This document shows positions 27,020-36,099 of a stretch of 36,418 nucleotides of DNA, piece by piece; positions within the stretch are counted from its first letter, which is position 1; each line of letters opens with the position of its first letter. The notes under the pieces are model-generated. The model saw only the letters and a program-made list of their open reading frames with translations, was not told the DNA's origin and searched no databases. A program made the position numbers and the translations under genes. This DNA is from Deltaproteobacteria bacterium (lineage in GTDB: Bacteria; Myxococcota; XYA12-FULL-58-9): NCBI GenBank assembly GCA_016218825.1, contig JACRCV010000060.1, forward strand, positions 1 to 36,418. The letters are read 5' to 3'.

Positions 27020-27991
27020 ATGGCGATCCTCGATCTGCAACCGGCGGCTCGCTACGAGCCGGTCGCCGACCTCGGCATCGTCACGAGCTACTTCAACCCG
27101 AGCGGCTTCGCGAGCAAACGCGCCAACTACGAGCGCTTCGTCGCGCCGATGCGCGCCGCCGGGTTCTCCTGCCGCACGATCGAGTGCGCCTTCGGCGAGG
27201 CGCCGTTCGAGCTCGGGGCGCACGCCGACGTGATCCGAGTCCGCTCGCGCTCGGTGATGTTCCAGAAGGAGCGTCTGTTGAACCTCGCGATCGGCCGCCT
27301 GCCGCCGACGTGCACCAAGGTCGCCTGGATCGACGGCGACGTGCTGTTCACCGATCCCCTCTGGGCGGTGCGCGCGTCGGAGCGCCTCGATACCTGCCAG
27401 GTGATCCAGCCCTTTGACACCGCCTATCGCCTGCCGCCGCGCGTGTATCATTACGACGGCAGCGGCATTGCCTGCCGGAGCTTCGCGGCGACCTTTGTCG
27501 ACGATCCCGAGGCGTTCGCGCGCGGCAACTTCCATCAGCACGGCGACACCGGCTTTGCCTGGGCGGCGCGCCGGCAGCTGGTCGCGAAGCACGGTCTCTA
27601 TGATGCGATGATTCTAGGCAGCGCCGACCACGTCATGGGGCACGCGGTCTTGGGGGATTGGACCTCGGGCTGTATTCGCACCACCGCCGGCGTCAACAAC
27701 CCGTGCGCTGCAGATCTGCGCGCCTGGGGCCGCCGCTTCTATGCCGACGCCAAGGGGAGCTTGGGGTTTGCGGCCGGTTCCCTGTTGCACCTCTGGCACG
27801 GCAAGGCGGTCAACCGTCGTTACGTGGAGCGCACCAAGAAGCTCGTCGGGTTCGGCTTCGATCCCAAGACCGATCTACGGATCGGGGAGTCCGGCGCCTG
27901 GGAATGGGCCAGCCCCAAGCCGGAGCTGCATACCTGGGTCGAGGCCTACTTCCGCGACCGACAAGAAGACGACGAGGAGGGCGAGGCGTGA
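27020..27991 (+). CDS. GT-A-like glycosyltransferase, copy 2
   Basis: A 323-residue paralogue of the preceding gene, 2 bases downstream. Shared blocks include ADLGIVTSYFNPSGF, FQKERLLNLAIGRLPP, AWIDGDVLF with the D-G-D metal motif (105-107), TGFAWAAR, SADHVMGHAVLGDW, GVNNP and LLHLWHGKAVNRRYVE, and an acidic tail (DRQEDDEEGEA). The near-equal length and conserved motifs show a tandem duplication with both copies intact. It ends the tight operon; the next gene is convergent. The two copies may add different sugars or act on different acceptor sites; the sequence does not decide. Confidence 0.75.
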   Translation: MAILDLQPAARYEPVADLGIVTSYFNPSGFASKRANYERFVAPMRAAGFSCRTIECAFGEAPFELGAHADVIRVRSRSVMFQKERLLNLAIGRLPPTCTKVAWIDGDVLFTDPLWAVRASERLDTCQVIQPFDTAYRLPPRVYHYDGSGIACRSFAATFVDDPEAFARGNFHQHGDTGFAWAARRQLVAKHGLYDAMILGSADHVMGHAVLGDWTSGCIRTTAGVNNPCAADLRAWGRRFYADAKGSLGFAAGSLLHLWHGKAVNRRYVERTKKLVGFGFDPKTDLRIGESGAWEWASPKPELHTWVEAYFRDRQEDDEEGEA

Positions 27992-28027
27992 GCCACAGGG
28001 GGTGACCGAGGCGCCATCGCCGTTGCG

Positions 28028-28732
28028 CTACCGCATCGCCTTTTCGAAACCCCGCGACAGATGCGCCGCGAGCTCGGGGAACTTCCTCTCCGTCTCGTAG
28101 GCGCTGCCCGCCTGCTTGAGGAGCGCCGAGGCCTGCTTGTGGAACGCGGCCGCCTCGGTCTTGGAGAGCCGGCCGTAGAGCTCGTCGATCAGCGCCTTCA
28201 GGCGGTTGGTCTCTTCCTTGGTGATCCGGACCTTCTGGCCGGCAAAGGCGGCCATCGGATCCGGCGCTGCGCCCTTGACGGTCCACTTGATGTCGTCCCC
28301 GAGGTGACTGCCGAGCACGGCCTCGAGCACATCGGCGGCTGCCGCGCCGGTCTTTACCGCGCTCAAATCGATGTTGGTCTTCGCGGGGGCGCTCGCTTGG
28401 GCCTGGAGCTGCACCCCGCCCTTCGCGACCTTGGCCTGAAAGGCGCCGTCGAGCTTGACCGCCAGGCGTGACGCGGTCATCAGCTCTTGCGGCGCGCCGC
28501 TGTAGGTGCCCACCAGCTTCGCGACCCGGTTGCGGAAGTGCGCCCGCTCGACGGTGTTCGGGAGCTTGTCCAACAGCTCGTTGTACTTGGCCTCGAGGCC
28601 GGTGGCCTCTTTGCCGCTCAGCTTGATGACCTGGCCGTCCTGCCGGAAGGTGTCCTGGTTGAGCTGACTCTCGAAGTATTGTTCGAAGAGCTCCGCGGCC
28701 TCGTCACTCTTGCGTTTCGCTCTGTCGACCAT
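28028..28732 (-). CDS. Hypothetical helical protein convergent to the operon
   Basis: A 234-residue protein I do not recognise, on the opposite strand between the glycosyltransferase operon and the coiled-coil gene. AGGTGA upstream supports ATG 28732. It is helical and highly charged, with an N-terminal KRKSDEAAELFEQYFESQL helix, an Ala/Gln-rich centre (GVQLQAQASAPAKT), and a Lys/Glu-rich C-terminal helical pair (KEETNRLKALIDELYGRLSKTEAAAFHKQASALL). It contains no cysteine, signal peptide or membrane segment. It shares a 191-base divergent control region with the 564-aa protein gene, so the two may be co-regulated. It is a possible partner or substrate of the modifying enzymes; no function can be assigned. 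Confidence 0.7.
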   Translation of the reverse strand: MVDRAKRKSDEAAELFEQYFESQLNQDTFRQDGQVIKLSGKEATGLEAKYNELLDKLPNTVERAHFRNRVAKLVGTYSGAPQELMTASRLAVKLDGAFQAKVAKGGVQLQAQASAPAKTNIDLSAVKTGAAAADVLEAVLGSHLGDDIKWTVKGAAPDPMAAFAGQKVRITKEETNRLKALIDELYGRLSKTEAAAFHKQASALLKQAGSAYETERKFPELAAHLSRGFEKAMR

Positions 28733-28825
28733 CGTATTTCACCTCGTCTCGGCCTGCAGGGCCGGTGCACCTCGGAGGCTACCAGGGGGGTCGATCCCTT
28801 CGCAACCCTCACGTGCGATTGCCCT

Positions 28826-28837
28826 GGACAATTGTCC
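28826..28837. promoter_or_regulatory. Palindromic operator candidate in a divergent gap
   Basis: GGACAATTGTCC is a perfect 12-bp palindrome, flanked by CCCT on the left and CGAGGG on the right (an imperfect extension of the dyad). It lies roughly midway between the divergent starts at 28732 and 28924. A dimeric regulator could bind here to control both genes. A 12-bp palindrome can occur by chance, so this is only a candidate. Confidence 0.3.
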
Positions 28838-28923
28838 CGAGGGCGCGAGTTGCCGCTTGTCGCGGATCCATCGCGAGTGTTATCAACGAGAGGTCGAATA
28901 GAATAACGCCGAGGAGAAGAACG

Positions 28924-30618
28924 ATGGCCACGACGATTGGCGCTTTTTGTGACCTCTTGGTCGCCGGCAACGTCGACATCCAGAAGCTCACCGCGAAGGA
29001 GCTCCAGTCACGCACCGACGTCCCGCCGGATCTCCGCGGCATGGGTTGGGACAAGCTGTTGCGTCAGCTGCGGGACACCGACGCCAAGATGCGCGCCGCG
29101 CAGCGCAGCGTCGACCTCGGCCCCAAGGTGGCGGCGGCCGACCAGCGCCGCGGCGCGACCGGTGCGGGCAGCGTGGTCGGGGTCATCGGCGGCCAGGGGA
29201 AGCGCGCCGACGGCGCCGCCGCGGCGACCGCATTTGCCACGGTGCCGCCGGTGGAGATCCCGCAGCGCGACAGCTTCTCCGCGAGCGAGTTCGTCCAATT
29301 GGCCGAGAAGCAGAAGAGCGGCCTGCAGGACAAGCTCACCGAGCTCGCCGGGGTCCGGCAGCGCCAGCAGCACCAGGCGGAGGTGACGCTGCGCGACCGT
29401 GACGTCGCGTTGGAGCAGCTCCTGCAAGCGATCCTGCCGGACATGACGCCGGCGTCGGCGGCCACCGCGACCAAGCTCCTAGGTTGGCCGGCGCGGCAGC
29501 TGCCGGACGTCGCCGCCGAACAGAAGAAGCTCGAGCGCCCGCTTGCCGAGGCGCAGGCGGCGCTGAAGGCTGCCCTCGCCGGTCTCGGCGCCAAGGTCGG
29601 GGTCGCCGCCGACGCGGCGTTGGGCGTCGCGGAGCGCAAGCTCACGGCGGCCACCAAGCAAGAGCAGGAGGTCGCCGCCGAGCTGCAGAAGTTCGGCAAG
29701 GCCAAGGCGCTGATCGAGGCCGGATGGGACACCTCGAGCTACTCGCATTGGAAGCTCAGCCCGAGCTGGTTCTCGGACAAGAACGCCGCCAACGAGGTGG
29801 TCGCCAAGCTCGGGTTGGCGAATTTCGGCGCGGTCCGGGCCGCGTACGAGAAGCTCGGCACGGCGCTTCACGGCGCCCGGTCTCAGGTCGCGGACCTCAG
29901 GGCCCAGGTGGGCGAGGCGCGCGATCTCAAGACCCGCGCCGACGGTCTACAGGCACAGCTGGACGATCTGCCGGCGCGAACCCTCGCCAAGGCCCGCGAC
30001 GCGGTCGCGACCTATCTGCGCGGCGCCCCCAAGGAGGAGCTCGGCAAGACCCTCACCGACGAAGGCATCGTTCGGCTGTACAAGGCATACGGCGCGTTGA
30101 GCGCCAAGGTCGAATACATGACCGAGCTCGGCCAGAAGATGATCGAGCTCGAGCGCGACGTCGCCAAGGACAAGCAGCAGCTCGACCAGGAGATCGCGCG
30201 CTACAAGGGCAAGGACCGGAGCGCGGTGCTGCCGCAGGACAAGGTCAAGTACAAGCTCGGCAACACCCGTTGGCAGCAGCGCGACAAGCAGTACCGCGGT
30301 TACACCTCGGCCTACGATCGCGTCTACGGCTACCGGAGCTATGACAGCTCGCCCAGCCTGCTCACCACGTGGTTCTGGTGGAACGTGTTCTCCTCCGGCC
30401 ACACCACCAACAACTACTACAACGGCTATTTCACCCCGACCGACGTCGCAGAGCACGTGCAGGCGAATCCCGACTACGCCTACACCGACCGACCTGCGAA
30501 GGACGCCGACGCGGCCGCGGCCGTGGCGCAGAGCGACGCGGTCGGCAGCCGCGATCCCCAAGACGTGAGCGGGTCGGCGGCGAACGCGTGGGGCGACAGC
30601 TCGCGGATCTCGTCGTAA
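28924..30618 (+). CDS. Large coiled-coil protein with aromatic-rich C-terminal region
   Basis: A 564-residue protein I do not recognise. GAGGAG precedes ATG 28924. Residues ~115-470 are largely coiled coil, Ala/Gln/Glu/Lys/Leu-rich (QQHQAEVTLRDRDVALEQLL, ELERDVAKDKQQLDQEIARY). Residues ~450-515 are strikingly aromatic (YRGYTSAYDRVYGYRSYD, LLTTWFWWNVFSSG, NNYYNGYF), followed by an Ala/Asp/Ser-rich polar tail. It has one cysteine, near the N-terminus, no signal peptide and no clear membrane helix, although the LLTTWFWWNVF stretch could touch a membrane. The next gene, a glycosyltransferase, starts 9 bases after its stop. It could be a structural protein or a substrate of the neighbouring modifying enzymes. 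Confidence 0.75.
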   Translation: MATTIGAFCDLLVAGNVDIQKLTAKELQSRTDVPPDLRGMGWDKLLRQLRDTDAKMRAAQRSVDLGPKVAAADQRRGATGAGSVVGVIGGQGKRADGAAAATAFATVPPVEIPQRDSFSASEFVQLAEKQKSGLQDKLTELAGVRQRQQHQAEVTLRDRDVALEQLLQAILPDMTPASAATATKLLGWPARQLPDVAAEQKKLERPLAEAQAALKAALAGLGAKVGVAADAALGVAERKLTAATKQEQEVAAELQKFGKAKALIEAGWDTSSYSHWKLSPSWFSDKNAANEVVAKLGLANFGAVRAAYEKLGTALHGARSQVADLRAQVGEARDLKTRADGLQAQLDDLPARTLAKARDAVATYLRGAPKEELGKTLTDEGIVRLYKAYGALSAKVEYMTELGQKMIELERDVAKDKQQLDQEIARYKGKDRSAVLPQDKVKYKLGNTRWQQRDKQYRGYTSAYDRVYGYRSYDSSPSLLTTWFWWNVFSSGHTTNNYYNGYFTPTDVAEHVQANPDYAYTDRPAKDADAAAAVAQSDAVGSRDPQDVSGSAANAWGDSSRISS

Positions 30619-30627
30619 GCAGCATCA

Positions 30628-32301
30628 ATGGCACACAGTCTGCGGATCGTCGCCTATGCCGTCGACGGGGGCGGCATCGGCCACCTGAACCGCATGGTGG
30701 CGCTGTCGCGCTGGCTGCGCCGTTATGCGGCCCACATGGGCCGGCGCGCCGAGATCTACGTCCTCACCACGAGCGAGGCGGACGGGCTGCTGCTCACCGA
30801 GAAGCTCGCGGGCTTCAAGCTGCCGTCGCCGACCGTGGCCCACGATGCCGGCATCGACCGGCTCGGTTATCTGGCAATGGCGAAGCAGTGGGTCTGGCAT
30901 TCGCTCGGCCTGCTGCGTCCCGATCTGTTGATCGTGGATACGTGGCCGCGGGGTGCCTTCGGCGAGCTGCTCTCCGCCCTCGATCTCTGCCGGCGCAAGG
31001 CGTTCATCTACCGGCCGGTGAAGGACGAGGTCGCGGCGAGCGCCGACTTCCAGGCGATGCTGCCGCTCTATGATCGCGTCCTGGTGCCCGAAGAGGAGGG
31101 CGTGGTGCACGTGCAAGTGCCAAAGGCGGCCGAGGCGCTCGTGAGCTACGTCGGGCCGGTGATGGTGCGGGAGCGGGCCGAGCAGCACAGCCGGATCGAG
31201 GCCCGGGATCACCTCGGCGTCGTCGGTGATCGGCTGGCGGTGTACGTCTCTGCCGGCGGCGGTGGCGACCCGGGCGCCGAGGAGCATCTCCTCAGCGTGG
31301 TCACGGCGCTCTGCGACGATCCGAGCTTGCACCTCGTCGTCGGTGCCGGGCCGCTGTATCGGGGACGGGTTCTCGCGGGCGAGCGCATCACCTGGTTGGC
31401 GCACGGCGGCGTCTCCGAGCTGATGGCGGCGTTCGATCTGGCGATTTGCGGGGCGGGTTACAACACCTTCGCCGAGCTGATGCACGCCGGGGTGCCGACG
31501 ATCTTCGTGCCGCAGCACAAGCTCGCCGACGATCAGGCGGCGCGGGCTGCCCGCGCGGTGGCGGCGGGCGCCGCGATCGTGCTCGGGGAAGGGCTCCTCG
31601 GCAGCGAGGTCGAGCGTGCCGTGGCGGACTTCAGAGATCCGGAGCGCCGCCGACAGGCCGGCTTGGCAGCGCGCCGGCTCGTGCCGGAGAACCACGCCCG
31701 CCGGGCGGCGGCCGAGCTGCTCCGCTTGCTGGTGCCGGCGCGTGACGTGGATCGCGCCGAGGCGGCGATCGGCGACGAGGTCTTGCGGGCCGCTCGCGAC
31801 TGTCGAGTCGGCTACCAGGTCTTCGTCGATCTGATGCGCGCCCTCGACACGCGGGACAGCGGCGCGTCGGTCGAGGAGGAGACCTCGGCAGGGGAGGTCA
31901 GCGAGCTCGCGGTGGCGCTCTTGCGCTTCATCACGGACCGCGCGCTGCCGGTGGTGACCGCGGTGAAGCTGGTGGCCGCGTTGTCGCAGAAGCTGCCGCG
32001 GGCGCTGCCTGCCGAGCGTGCCGCGGCGGCTCGCCGATTGCTGCCGGAGCTCGCGGCCTTCAACGATTGGACCGCGGCGACGGCGTTTCTGCGGATGATC
32101 AACAGTGAGCGCCGGCTGCCGGCGGCGGAGCTGGCAGCGCTCATCGGCGACTTCTTGAGCAGGCTCCGCGCGCGTCGGGAGGATCTGTACCGCGGCATCG
32201 CCTACGTCTCGGAGGCGGTGAGCGCCGGCACCTATCCGGCGGGGATCGCAGATCTTCCCGTGACCGGGACGCCGGACGCATTCGAGGCGGGGACGACGTA
32301 G
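30628..32301 (+). CDS. GT-B glycosyltransferase (GT1/GT28-like) with helical C-terminal domain
   Basis: A 557-residue protein with the two Rossmann halves of a GT-B enzyme. The N-terminal half has a Gly-rich acceptor-side loop (YAVDGGGIGHLNRMVALSRWL) as in MurG-like enzymes. The C-terminal half has VYVSAGGGGDPGAEEH, WLAHGGVSELMAAFD and the donor-binding block ICGAGYNTFAELMHAGVPTIFVP followed by DDQAARA. Beyond about residue 370 there is an extra ~190-residue all-helical domain that is not part of the usual fold. There is no signal or transmembrane segment. It is 9 bases downstream of the coiled-coil protein gene and thus probably co-transcribed; that protein is an obvious candidate acceptor. 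The donor sugar is unknown. Confidence 0.82.
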   Translation: MAHSLRIVAYAVDGGGIGHLNRMVALSRWLRRYAAHMGRRAEIYVLTTSEADGLLLTEKLAGFKLPSPTVAHDAGIDRLGYLAMAKQWVWHSLGLLRPDLLIVDTWPRGAFGELLSALDLCRRKAFIYRPVKDEVAASADFQAMLPLYDRVLVPEEEGVVHVQVPKAAEALVSYVGPVMVRERAEQHSRIEARDHLGVVGDRLAVYVSAGGGGDPGAEEHLLSVVTALCDDPSLHLVVGAGPLYRGRVLAGERITWLAHGGVSELMAAFDLAICGAGYNTFAELMHAGVPTIFVPQHKLADDQAARAARAVAAGAAIVLGEGLLGSEVERAVADFRDPERRRQAGLAARRLVPENHARRAAAELLRLLVPARDVDRAEAAIGDEVLRAARDCRVGYQVFVDLMRALDTRDSGASVEEETSAGEVSELAVALLRFITDRALPVVTAVKLVAALSQKLPRALPAERAAAARRLLPELAAFNDWTAATAFLRMINSERRLPAAELAALIGDFLSRLRARREDLYRGIAYVSEAVSAGTYPAGIADLPVTGTPDAFEAGTT

Positions 32302-32360
32302 CGTCGTTCTCCGCCCCATCGACCGTGGTCCGTCCGGCGGAGCGGAAGGGGGCGGGTGTA

Positions 32361-32389
32361 TTGACAGATCCGGCCACGCCGGCTAGATC
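32361..32389 (+). promoter_or_regulatory. Sigma-70-like promoter of yceD-rpmF
   Basis: A perfect TTGACA (32361-32366) is followed by a 17-base spacer and TAGATC (32384-32389), a weak -10. Transcription would begin near 32396. A 6-bp inverted repeat CGCCAC (32391-32396) and GTGGCG (32406-32411) falls at the predicted 5' end of the mRNA. The position, 37 bases before the yceD start, is right for the ribosomal-protein operon. Confidence 0.5.
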
Positions 32390-32425
32390 ACGCCACTTTT
32401 CGGTGGTGGCGCGAGGGCCTTCGAG

Positions 32426-32956
32426 ATGCGCGTGTCTTTGGATGAGATCGGCCCCGACGGGCTGGACCTGGATGATACGGTCGACGTCCACGACCTGCGT
32501 CAGGCTCTCGGCCCCAACGCGCCCTTTCAACCGACGCAGGCCGGCCACCTGGTGGCGCACCTGGAGCGCCTGGACGACGCGGTGCGGGTGTCGGGCCGGG
32601 CGCGGGTGGACCTCGAGGCGCGCTGCTCGCGCTGTCTCGGGCCGGTGCCGGTGACCCTCGACACCCCGGTGGACGTGACCCTGTTCCCGAAGGGCGCCGA
32701 GCCGCCGCCGGCATCGGACGGCGAGGTGGCGCAAGACGACCTGGGGGTCGCCACCTACGAAGACGGCGAGATCGATCTCGCGGCGGTGCTGCACGACGAG
32801 GTCTTCCTCGAGCTGCCGATGAGCCCGCTGTGCTCCGAGAGCTGCGCCGGCTTGTGCCCCGAGTGTGGAAAGGACTTGAACAGCGGTCCGTGCGGCTGTA
32901 CGCCGCAACAGAAAGACGAGCGCTGGCAGGCGCTGAAGCGCCTGAAGCTGAGCTGA
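32426..32956 (+). CDS. yceD: YceD/DUF177 family protein
   Basis: A 176-residue cytoplasmic protein of the DUF177 family, which almost always precedes rpmF and is linked to ribosome or 23S rRNA metabolism; its exact role is not settled. The family features are visible: a beta-rich N-terminal half with VSGRARVDLEARCSRCLGPV containing a CxxC pair (C67, C70), then an acidic loop, E-x-FLELPM-x-PLC and a C-terminal Cys cluster (CAGLCPECGKDLN, CGC) that probably binds zinc. Its stop lies 31 bases before rpmF, which confirms the assignment. Confidence 0.93.
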   Translation: MRVSLDEIGPDGLDLDDTVDVHDLRQALGPNAPFQPTQAGHLVAHLERLDDAVRVSGRARVDLEARCSRCLGPVPVTLDTPVDVTLFPKGAEPPPASDGEVAQDDLGVATYEDGEIDLAAVLHDEVFLELPMSPLCSESCAGLCPECGKDLNSGPCGCTPQQKDERWQALKRLKLS

Positions 32957-32987
32957 CCGACGTCCAGCAAGCAACAAGGAGTGAGTC

Positions 32988-33167
32988 ATGGCGGTTCCGA
33001 AGAAACGACACTCGCACTCGCGGACGCGAAAGCGCCGCAATCATCAGGCGCTCAAGGCCGAGGGCCACATCACCTGCCCGCAGTGCCGTGAGCCGATGAA
33101 GCTGCACCACGTGTGCGGCAACTGCGGCTACTACCGCAGCCGCGAAGTCGTCGCCAAAGAGGCGTAG
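32988..33167 (+). CDS. rpmF: 50S ribosomal protein L32
   Basis: A 59-residue ribosomal protein. It begins MAVPKKRHSHSRTRKRR, the standard L32 N-terminus, and has the zinc ribbon CPQC and CGNC, with GYYRSREV near the end as expected. AAGGAG at 32976-32981 sits six bases before the ATG. It follows yceD on the same transcript. The plsX and fabH genes that often follow rpmF are absent here; a DprA-like gene comes next. Confidence 0.98.
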   Translation: MAVPKKRHSHSRTRKRRNHQALKAEGHITCPQCREPMKLHHVCGNCGYYRSREVVAKEA

Positions 33168-33350
33168 AGCAAATCCGGCTCCGACCGGTTCGATCGGATT
33201 CCGGTCGCAAGTCGCAAGCCGGGCGACCGTCCCCGTCGCAGTCTGCGCCAACGTCGCGTCGCGACCTCCGGGCCGCGGCGCCAATCCCCCGTGCTGTCGA
33301 GGTTCGTGGCCGCCACGAGGCTGGCACGTGCCGTGCACCCTGACCGCTCG

Positions 33351-34220
33351 ATGTCACGACCCGCACCCGAGGCGCTCCAGGCGTTGTTGGCATTGCGGCT
33401 CGCCGCCGGCCGACGGGCGGCGGGCGTGTTTCGCGTCCTCGCGACCCATCCGGCGCCGGAAGGGCTAGTCGCTGAGCTCGGGCGGACGTTGGCCGCGACC
33501 TACCATCGTGCCGCGGCGGACGAGCTGCGGGCGCTGGCGCTCATGGACATCACCATCGTCCCGGTGTGGCGGCTGCCGCCACGCTTGTCGCGCGCCTGGC
33601 CGACGCCGGCGGCGCTCTTCGTCCGCGGCGATCCACGGCTCCTCGAGCGCCCGGCGCTGGCGGTGGTCGGGGCGCGCCACGCCCACCCGACGGCGATGCG
33701 CTTCGCGTTCGATCGCGGTCGCGACGCGGCGGGCGCTTCGATGGTGCTGGTCTCCGGCGGAGCGCGCGGCGTCGACAGCGCGGCGCATCGGGGCGCGCTC
33801 GAGGCCGGCGGGGTGAGCCTTGCCTACCTCGGGGTCGCGGCCGATCGAGTGTACCCGGCGGCGAACGCCGGGCTGTTTCGCAAGATCCTGGCGACCGGCG
33901 GCGCGTTGGTGAGCGAGCACCCGCCCGGGCCTACGACTTTCAAGGGCGAGCACGCGATGCGCAACCGGCTGATCGCGGCGCACGGGGCGGCGGTGGTCAT
34001 CGTCGAGGCCGGCGAGAGCTCGGGCACGCTCGTCACCGCGGCGTTCGCGAAGAAGCTCGAGACCCCGGTGTGGGTGTCTCCGGAGGGGGTGGGCGCCGAG
34101 CGCGCCGGGATCGTCGCCCTCACCCGCGAGGGGGCGGCGGCCGTTTGGCGCGGCATCGACGCTTGTGCCCTGACCCGACTTCGTGATGTGGTTCGAGGCG
34201 CGGAGGTACTTGATGAGTGA
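33351..34220 (+). CDS. dprA: DprA-like DNA-processing protein
   Basis: A 289-residue protein with the extended Rossmann fold of DprA, which loads RecA on incoming single-stranded DNA during transformation. Motifs are LAVVGARHA, LVSGGARGVDSAAHRGAL, LGVAADRVYPAAN, GGALVSEHPPG, AMRNRLIAAH and VVIVEAGESSGTLVTAAFA. An N-terminal helical region is present. The winged-helix DNA-binding domain found at the C-terminus of many relatives is not evident, so this is a short form. ATG 33351 is preferred; an in-frame start at 33291 would add 20 residues of doubtful quality. Its last 8 bases overlap the next gene. The DprA family call is firm; natural competence of the host is not implied. Confidence 0.87.
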   Translation: MSRPAPEALQALLALRLAAGRRAAGVFRVLATHPAPEGLVAELGRTLAATYHRAAADELRALALMDITIVPVWRLPPRLSRAWPTPAALFVRGDPRLLERPALAVVGARHAHPTAMRFAFDRGRDAAGASMVLVSGGARGVDSAAHRGALEAGGVSLAYLGVAADRVYPAANAGLFRKILATGGALVSEHPPGPTTFKGEHAMRNRLIAAHGAAVVIVEAGESSGTLVTAAFAKKLETPVWVSPEGVGAERAGIVALTREGAAAVWRGIDACALTRLRDVVRGAEVLDE

Positions 34221-34761
34221 CATCGTCGCCTTGTTGATGGATTCGCCGCTGAACCAGGTCTTGAGCCTCACGGACGCGCAGGCCCTCGCCAAGGTCGGGA
34301 CCGAGCGCTCGGTCAGTCGTGGCAAGTACCTGTTCCGGGCCGGCGATCCGGGAGACGCGTTGTTCCTAGTGGCGCAGGGCAGCTTCGAGGTCGTGCTCGG
34401 CAGACCGCAGAGCGGCGAGACCGTGGTCGCGACGGTGTCCGCCGGCCAGATCGTCGGCGAGCTCGAGGTGATGACCAAGACGCAGCGGGTGGCGTCGTTG
34501 CTGGCGGTCGACGACACCGACCTGTTGGAGCTGCCGGCGGCCAAGCTCGAGCAGCTGTTGCAGCAGAACCTGCCGGCGGCCAACAAGCTCGTGGCGTTCA
34601 TCGCCAAGACCCTGGCGCGCCGCCTCGCGGCGGTCAATCAACGCATCCTGGCCAAGCCGCCGCCGCCGCCCCCCGCTGACGCGGCGCCGGTCGAGGTCGC
34701 CGACGCCGACCTGGTGGTCGACGACGAGGACATGGCGGTGCTCGACAAGCTCTGGGGCTGA
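34213..34761 (+). CDS. Cyclic nucleotide-binding domain protein
   Basis: A 182-residue single-domain protein. Residues ~15-135 form a cNMP-binding beta-barrel: RGKYLFRAGDPGDALFLVAQGSFEVVL, then a GQIVGELEVMTKTQRVASLLA phosphate-binding cassette (G-E-L, with R-x-A close behind), and an amphipathic helix. After this come a Pro stretch (PPPPPP) and an acidic tail ending in DKLWG, instead of a helix-turn-helix, so it is not a typical CRP/FNR transcription factor. GGAGG lies six bases before ATG 34213, and the start overlaps the dprA end by 8 bases. It is probably a ligand-sensing adaptor; its partner is unknown. Confidence 0.87.
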   Translation: MSDIVALLMDSPLNQVLSLTDAQALAKVGTERSVSRGKYLFRAGDPGDALFLVAQGSFEVVLGRPQSGETVVATVSAGQIVGELEVMTKTQRVASLLAVDDTDLLELPAAKLEQLLQQNLPAANKLVAFIAKTLARRLAAVNQRILAKPPPPPPADAAPVEVADADLVVDDEDMAVLDKLWG

Positions 34762-34779
34762 GCGCCCCGGCCCCGATAG

Positions 34780-36099
<1,320 letters not shown>

